A stretch of 48,629 bases of DNA from Streptomyces sp. Ru73 (GTDB taxonomy: Bacteria; Actinomycetota; Actinomycetes; Streptomycetales; Streptomycetaceae), in NCBI RefSeq assembly GCF_002920575.1, contig NZ_PQSQ01000064.1, forward strand, positions 1-48,629. Direction: 5' to 3'. The notes beneath the pieces were generated by a model that saw nothing but the letters and a program-made list of their open reading frames with translations, was not told the origin of the DNA and searched no databases. Of the stretch, positions 44,503-48,629 are shown in pieces (within the stretch, counting starts at the first letter, position 1; the number at the start of each line of letters is the position of its first letter). Both the position numbers and the translations under genes were made by a program.

Positions 44503-46137
44503 GTGATCTTCGGTAACCGGCTCCGCAGGAGCGCCCCCGCACCCCGTCGCCGCCCCGGCCCGCGCACCGCCCGCACCGTCCCGGCCCTCCTGGGCGCCGC
44601 CCTGCTCGGCGCCGCGGCCGTGCCGCCCGCGACGGACGCCACCGCGGCCCCGCGGCCCACCGCCCGCGCCACCACCCCCGCCGAACAGCGCGTCGACGCC
44701 TACCTCGACAGCATCCGGAACCGGCCGAGCGAGCTGCGCGCCTTCATGCGGGCCCTGCCCAAGGGCGGCGACCTGCACAACCACCTCTCCGGCGCGGCCT
44801 CCACCGAACTGCTCGTCCGGCTCGCCGCACAGGACGGCCTCTGCATCGACCGGAAGACCGACACGGCCCGCCCGGCACCCTGCGGCCCGGGCACCCGGCC
44901 CGCCGCCGACACCCGCACCGACCCCGCCTTCCGGCAGCACCTCATCCGTGCCTGGTCCATGCAGGACCTGCCGCCCGGCGAGTCAGGACACGACCACTTC
45001 TTCGCCGCCTTCGGCAAGTTCGGGGAGGTCACCAAGCGGCACACCGGAGAGCTGCTGGCCGACGTCACCGCCACCGCCGCCAGGAACCACCAGTCGTACC
45101 TCGAGACCATGGTCTCCCCGGCCGGCACCGAAGCCCGCAAGCTCGCCGCCGACGTCGGCTACGACCCCGACCTCTCCCGCCTGCACGCCCGGCTCGTCGC
45201 CGGCGGCAAGCTCGACCGCGCCGTACGCCACGCCCAGCGGGAGGCCGACAAGGCGACCGCCGACTACCGCCGCGCCGCGCACTGCGACACCGGCCACCCC
45301 GAGCCCGCCTGCCGCGTCACCTTCCGGTTCATCTCCCAGGCCACCCGGTCCGCCGCACCCGAGCAGGTCTTCACCCAGCTCGCGCTCGGCATGCGGCTCG
45401 CCGAACGCGACCCCCGGTTCGTCGCCGTCAACCTCGTCGCCCCCGAGGACGGCGCCACGGCCCTGCGCGACTACCGCCTCCACATGCGGATGCTCGACCA
45501 CCTGCACGGCGTCTACCCCAAGGCCCACATCACCCTGCACGCCGGCGAACTCACCCCCGGCCTGGTCAAACCCGCCGACCTGCGCTTCCACATCCGCGAA
45601 GCCGTGCACACCGGCCACGCCGAGCGCATCGGCCACGGCGTGGACCTGGCACACGAGGACGGCGCCGACGACCTGCTGCGCACCATGGCCCGCGAGGGCA
45701 TCGCACTGGAATCACCGCTGACCAGCAACGCCCAGATCCTCGGCGTCGAAGGCGACGACCACCCCTTCCCGCGCTACCGCCGGGCAGGCGTACCCGTCAC
45801 GCTCGCCACCGACGACCCCGGCATCTCGCGCACCGACATCAGCCACGAGTACCAGCGCGCCGCCACCACCTACCGGCTCAGCTACCACGAGCTGAAGGAC
45901 CTCGCCCGCACCTCCCTGGCGGAAGCCTTCCTCCCGGGCCCCGGCCGCCATGACCGCGCCACCGGCCCGTCGGCCGCCACCGCGCCCCGCACCGGCCTGA
46001 AGGCCCGCCTCCAGGAGCGCCTGGAAGCCGCCTTCACCCGATTCGAGCAGCACGTACTGCACAAGAACGAGCGAGTACTGCACAAGAAGGAGCGCGTCCC
46101 GCACAAGAAGGAGCGCGTACTCCACGAGAGGGGCTGA
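44503..46137 (+). CDS. secreted adenosine deaminase family protein
   Basis: A 544-residue protein. The signal region is basic (NRLRRSAPAPRRRPGPRTAR) then hydrophobic (ALLGAALLGAAAV). Metal and active-site blocks: H92-x-H94 (GGDLHNHLSG), HAGE, RIGHGVDLAHED and TDDPGISRTDI. The layout matches the extracellular ADGF/CECR1-like branch. A spacer with Cys pairs (RAAHCDTGHPEPACRV) suggests disulfides. The last 26 residues are 21-bp-encoded repeats of VLHKKER. The GTG at 44503 lacks a strong ribosome site. It probably deaminates extracellular adenosine. Confidence 0.88.
   Translation: MIFGNRLRRSAPAPRRRPGPRTARTVPALLGAALLGAAAVPPATDATAAPRPTARATTPAEQRVDAYLDSIRNRPSELRAFMRALPKGGDLHNHLSGAASTELLVRLAAQDGLCIDRKTDTARPAPCGPGTRPAADTRTDPAFRQHLIRAWSMQDLPPGESGHDHFFAAFGKFGEVTKRHTGELLADVTATAARNHQSYLETMVSPAGTEARKLAADVGYDPDLSRLHARLVAGGKLDRAVRHAQREADKATADYRRAAHCDTGHPEPACRVTFRFISQATRSAAPEQVFTQLALGMRLAERDPRFVAVNLVAPEDGATALRDYRLHMRMLDHLHGVYPKAHITLHAGELTPGLVKPADLRFHIREAVHTGHAERIGHGVDLAHEDGADDLLRTMAREGIALESPLTSNAQILGVEGDDHPFPRYRRAGVPVTLATDDPGISRTDISHEYQRAATTYRLSYHELKDLARTSLAEAFLPGPGRHDRATGPSAATAPRTGLKARLQERLEAAFTRFEQHVLHKNERVLHKKERVPHKKERVLHERG
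46054..46131 (+). repeat. 21-bp tandem repeat encoding a heptad tail
   Basis: Nearly four copies of a 21-bp unit (starts 46054, 46075, 46096, 46117), encoding VLHKNER, VLHKKER, VPHKKER and VLHER. It forms residues 518-542 of the deaminase, a basic tail with alternating charge. Confidence 0.9.
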
Positions 46138-46214
46138 CACCTGGGACAGTGGGCCCGACGCCGGCCCCGGCCCCCGTCCGCCCGCACACGGCCCGCTCGT
46201 CCCCGGGAGCACCC

Positions 46215-47567
46215 ATGCCCGTGTCCACCGTCCCCCTCAGGCCCGTCCCCGGACCCCGCGGCCTGCCCCTGCTCGGCAACCTCCCCGCCTTCGGGCGGGA
46301 CCCCCTCGGCTTCCTCGTACGGCTGCGGGACGAGTTCGGGGACGCGGTGACCTGGTCCCTCGGGCGGAAACGCAGCCTCTTCCTCTGCCACCCCACGCAC
46401 ATCGCGGAATTCCTCGCCGCCCGCGAGCGCACCTTCGAGCTGCTGGAGATCGGCTGGGCCTTCCAACAGGTCACCGGCGAGAGCCTGCTCCTCAGCAAGG
46501 GCGCCGACTGGCGCCGCAAACGCTCCCTCGTCCAGCCCACCGTCCGCCCCCGCCAGGTCCGCGCCTACGCCGCCGCCATGGTCGAATGCGCACGCGCCGC
46601 CGCCGACGACTGGCAGGACGGCGACCGCATCGACGTACGCGGCCAGATGGCACGGATCACGCAGCGCATCGTGCTGCGCACCCTCTTCGGCAACGACCTG
46701 GGGGAGCGGACCCGCGCGCTCGGCGAGGCGATGGCCGTCGCCGAACACGGCATCGGCGCCGAACTGCGGAACATGAGCCTCTTCCTGCCCGGCTGGGTCC
46801 GCACCCCCGGGAGGCGCCGCCTCCTCCGGGCCGTCGCCACCATCGACGCCGAGATCCACCGCCTCATCCGCGACCGGCAGCGGCAGGGCGACACCGAGGA
46901 CCGCGACGACCTGCTGAGCCGCCTCCTCGCGGCCCGCGACGAAGAGGGCCGGCCGCTCACCGCCAAGGAAGTACGCGACGAGGCCGCCACCCTCTGGGCC
47001 GCCGGCCACGAGACCACCTCCACAGCCCTGACCTGGACCTGGTACCTGCTCTCCCACGCCCCCGAGGCCCGCGAGCGCCTCACCGCCGAGCTCGAACGGG
47101 TCCTCGACGGCCGCCCGCCCACCATCGACGACTACGACCGCCTCCCGTGGACCCGGCAGATCATCAAGGAAGCCCTCCGGCTCTACCCGCCCGCCTGGCT
47201 CATCCCCGCCGTCGCCCGCGACGGCGCCACCCTCGCCGGCACCCCCATCCCGCCCGGCACCATCGTCTGGTGCAGCCAGTGGACCACCCACCGCGACCCG
47301 CGATGGTTCCCCGAACCCACCCGCTTCCGCCCCGAACGCTGGGACCCCGACGCCCCGGACCCCGTACCGGACCACGCCTGGTACCCCTTCGGCGGCGGCC
47401 AGCGCACCTGCATCGGCGCCCGCTTCGCGCAGGTCGAGGCCGCACTGCTGCTCGCCACCCTCGCCCAGCACTGCCACCTGGACGTCGCACCCGCCGACCC
47501 CAACCCGCGCGTCGGCCTGCTCCTCCAGCCCGCCGCAGCCCTGCACGCCACCGTGCGGCGCACCTGA
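46215..47567 (+). CDS. cytochrome P450
   Basis: A 450-residue P450: I-helix AAGHETTS, K-helix E-A-L-R, PERF-like FRPERWDPD, and the heme loop FGGGQRTCIG with C399 as ligand. The Pro-rich N-terminus (LRPVPGPRGLPLLGNLP) and the general layout resemble bacterial CYP102/CYP4-like fatty-acid or terpene hydroxylases. ATG at 46215 after GGGAGC. No ferredoxin gene is adjacent, so the redox partner is elsewhere. Confidence 0.94.
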   Translation: MPVSTVPLRPVPGPRGLPLLGNLPAFGRDPLGFLVRLRDEFGDAVTWSLGRKRSLFLCHPTHIAEFLAARERTFELLEIGWAFQQVTGESLLLSKGADWRRKRSLVQPTVRPRQVRAYAAAMVECARAAADDWQDGDRIDVRGQMARITQRIVLRTLFGNDLGERTRALGEAMAVAEHGIGAELRNMSLFLPGWVRTPGRRRLLRAVATIDAEIHRLIRDRQRQGDTEDRDDLLSRLLAARDEEGRPLTAKEVRDEAATLWAAGHETTSTALTWTWYLLSHAPEARERLTAELERVLDGRPPTIDDYDRLPWTRQIIKEALRLYPPAWLIPAVARDGATLAGTPIPPGTIVWCSQWTTHRDPRWFPEPTRFRPERWDPDAPDPVPDHAWYPFGGGQRTCIGARFAQVEAALLLATLAQHCHLDVAPADPNPRVGLLLQPAAALHATVRRT

Positions 47568-47580
47568 CCCGGCCGGGTCA
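47565..47580. terminator. palindrome holding both convergent stop codons
   Basis: TGACCCGGCCGGGTCA, a perfect 16-bp palindrome. Its first three bases are the P450 stop and its last three the stop of the opposite gene. It can fold as a 6-bp stem with a 4-nt loop on either strand. Confidence 0.6.
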
Positions 47581-47736
47581 CCACCGCCGGGCGGTCACCA
47601 CACCCAGCGTCACCAGCGCCAGCACCACCCACGCGAACCACAGCCAGCCGCTGCTGCCCAGCGCCACCGTGTAGGCCGTGGCCAGGACCAGCCCGCCCAC
47701 CGTGCACCCCGCCATTGCCTTGGCCGATCCGGGCAT
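47578..47736 (-). CDS. small two-helix membrane protein
   Basis: A 52-residue protein, two predicted membrane helices (CTVGGLVLATAYTVAL and GWLWFAWVVLALVTLGVVTA) with a short loop GSSG and a basic end TARRW. ATG at 47736 after GGGAGG. The stop lies inside the palindrome shared with P450. Function unknown; its nearness to an oxidase assembly gene is suggestive only. Confidence 0.6.
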   Translation of the reverse strand: MPGSAKAMAGCTVGGLVLATAYTVALGSSGWLWFAWVVLALVTLGVVTARRW

Positions 47737-47775
47737 GTGGACCTCCCTCACGGCGGCCCCGTACGTGGATATGCC

Positions 47776-47818
47776 ACGGGCCGCGACCTTGGGAACATGT
47801 TCCCCGGCCGCGGCCCGT
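47776..47818. terminator. nested palindrome between small membrane gene and oxidase assembly gene
   Basis: Outer arms ACGGGCCGCG (47776-47785) and CGCGGCCCGT (47809-47818) are perfect; inside lies GGGAACATGTTCCC (47791-47804), a perfect 14-bp palindrome. It follows the CtaG-type gene by 57 bases and precedes the 52-residue gene, so it may be a terminator, an operator, or both. Confidence 0.55.
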
Positions 47819-47875
47819 ACCGCCAGCTTTCGCCGGATTCCGCCGCGCTCACCCGGTCCGCGACCGGGCGCGGCC

Positions 47876-48629
47876 TCAGCCCTGGCTGCCCTGGCCCCGC
47901 GCGTTGAGCGACGCCAGGTACGCGTTGTACGCCGCCAGCTCCTTGTCACCGTCCCGGTCCGCCGCCCGGTCCTTGCGCACCGACTGCCGCTTCTCCGTCG
48001 TGTACCACTGGAAGACCAGCGCGATCAGCACCAGCACCGAGGGGATCTCACTGAACGCCCAGGCGATGCCGCCCGCCGCCTGCTGGTCCGACAGCGCGTT
48101 CACCCCCAGCGACGCCGGCGGGTTCTCGAACGTCCTGACCATCGTCTCCGACGCCATCATCAGCGCGATGCCGAAGAACGCGTGGAACGGCATCCCCGCG
48201 AACAGCTCCAGCATCCGCATCACGTAACCCGGCCGGTGCGGACCCGGGTCCACCCCCATGATCGGCCAGAAGAACACCAGGCCGACCGCGAGGAAGTGCA
48301 CCATCATCGCGATGTGCCCCGCCCGCGACTCCATCAGGAAGTCGAACAGCGGCGTGAAGTACAGCACGTACAGGCTCGCGATGAACAGCGGAATCGTGAA
48401 CGCGGGATGCGTGATGATCCGCATGTACCGGCTGTGCAGCAGCGCCACCAGCAGCTCGCGCGGCCCCTTGCGGCCGCGGCCCGCCGTCGGCAGCGCCCGC
48501 AGCGTCAGCGTCACCGGCGCCCCGAGCAGCAGCAGGATCGGCGACAGCATGCTGATCACCATGTGCTGCACCATGTGCACGCTGAACATCACCATGCCGT
48601 AGTCGTTCAGCTTGGTGCACATCACCAGC
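47876..48629 (-). CDS. cytochrome c oxidase assembly protein (CtaG, caa3 type), partial
   Basis: At least 250 residues from the window edge, N-terminus outside. Several membrane helices are visible: MVQHMVISMLSPILLLLGAP, IPLFIASLYVLYF, MMVHFLAVGLVFFWPIMGVD, FHAFFGIALMMAS and VLVLIALVFQWY. The family holds conserved His/Met for copper delivery (HMVQHM, HFLAVG). Known: CtaG of this type helps assemble the CuA/CuB centres of the terminal oxidase. The C-terminal tail is charged and cytoplasmic. The full gene continues past 48629. Confidence 0.88.
   Translation of the reverse strand, partial: LVMCTKLNDYGMVMFSVHMVQHMVISMLSPILLLLGAPVTLTLRALPTAGRGRKGPRELLVALLHSRYMRIITHPAFTIPLFIASLYVLYFTPLFDFLMESRAGHIAMMVHFLAVGLVFFWPIMGVDPGPHRPGYVMRMLELFAGMPFHAFFGIALMMASETMVRTFENPPASLGVNALSDQQAAGGIAWAFSEIPSVLVLIALVFQWYTTEKRQSVRKDRAADRDGDKELAAYNAYLASLNARGQGSQG

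Noticed and set aside
43674..47567. A biosynthetic gene cluster of GntA-like, deaminase and P450
   Set aside because: Genes are separated by terminators, have their own starts and lack carrier, synthetase or transporter genes.

Overview
The window is high-GC actinobacterial chromosome, almost certainly Streptomyces. The evidence is the very GC-rich third codon positions, the XRE/DUF397/ATP-binding regulator set, a ureABCFGD urease operon, Streptomyces-type secreted peptidases, a c-di-AMP riboswitch in front of an NlpC/P60 hydrolase, many TetR regulators and frequent GTG starts. No tRNA, rRNA, insertion sequence, prophage or CRISPR array was seen. Genes at both edges are cut: bioF at the left and a CtaG-type oxidase assembly gene at the right.

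Region by region. 1-2.7 kb: end of bioF, then a DUF397 gene, an XRE/DUF5753 regulator and a divergent HATPase. 2.7-5.9 kb: GNAT acetyltransferase, riboswitch-controlled NlpC/P60 hydrolase, then a ClpP gene coupled to a small unknown gene and facing an orphan Phd/YefM antitoxin across a 66-bp gap that holds a TGTACA-type palindrome. 5.9-13.7 kb: secreted M28 aminopeptidase, the urease operon (no ureE), and a secreted S33 tripeptidyl aminopeptidase whose ribosome binding site lies inside a 12-bp inverted repeat. 13.8-20.8 kb: PARG-like macrodomain protein, PlsC-type acyltransferase, an acyl-CoA ligase/dehydrogenase operon with a divergent TetR gene, and an MFS transporter.

20.9-27.1 kb is the most unusual part. 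A TetR gene diverges from a 1428-residue protein that joins a trypsin-like protease, an nSTAND NTPase, one membrane helix and a WD40-type sensor. It converges on a single-pass membrane protein with a short His/Tyr/Asn-rich N-terminal motif. The first is a good candidate for a membrane-tethered STAND protease of the immune type. 27.4-33.2 kb is a same-strand run of catalase, a small Cys protein, a molybdopterin oxidoreductase lacking the fourth FeS cysteine, a ferritin-like protein and an MBL-fold hydrolase.

33.3-48.6 kb: Tat-exported MBL protein, tautomerase, alpha/beta hydrolases, a GH16 glucanase with three tandem LacI-type operator repeats, a TetR/hydrolase pair with a double operator, LysE exporter, small secreted DUF6355-like protein, SDR/DUF2267/SRPBCC stress-type genes, a GntA-like heme N-hydroxylase, secreted adenosine deaminase with a 21-bp repeat tail, cytochrome P450, a small membrane protein and the oxidase assembly gene. 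Several convergent pairs are separated by strong hairpins read as bidirectional terminators.
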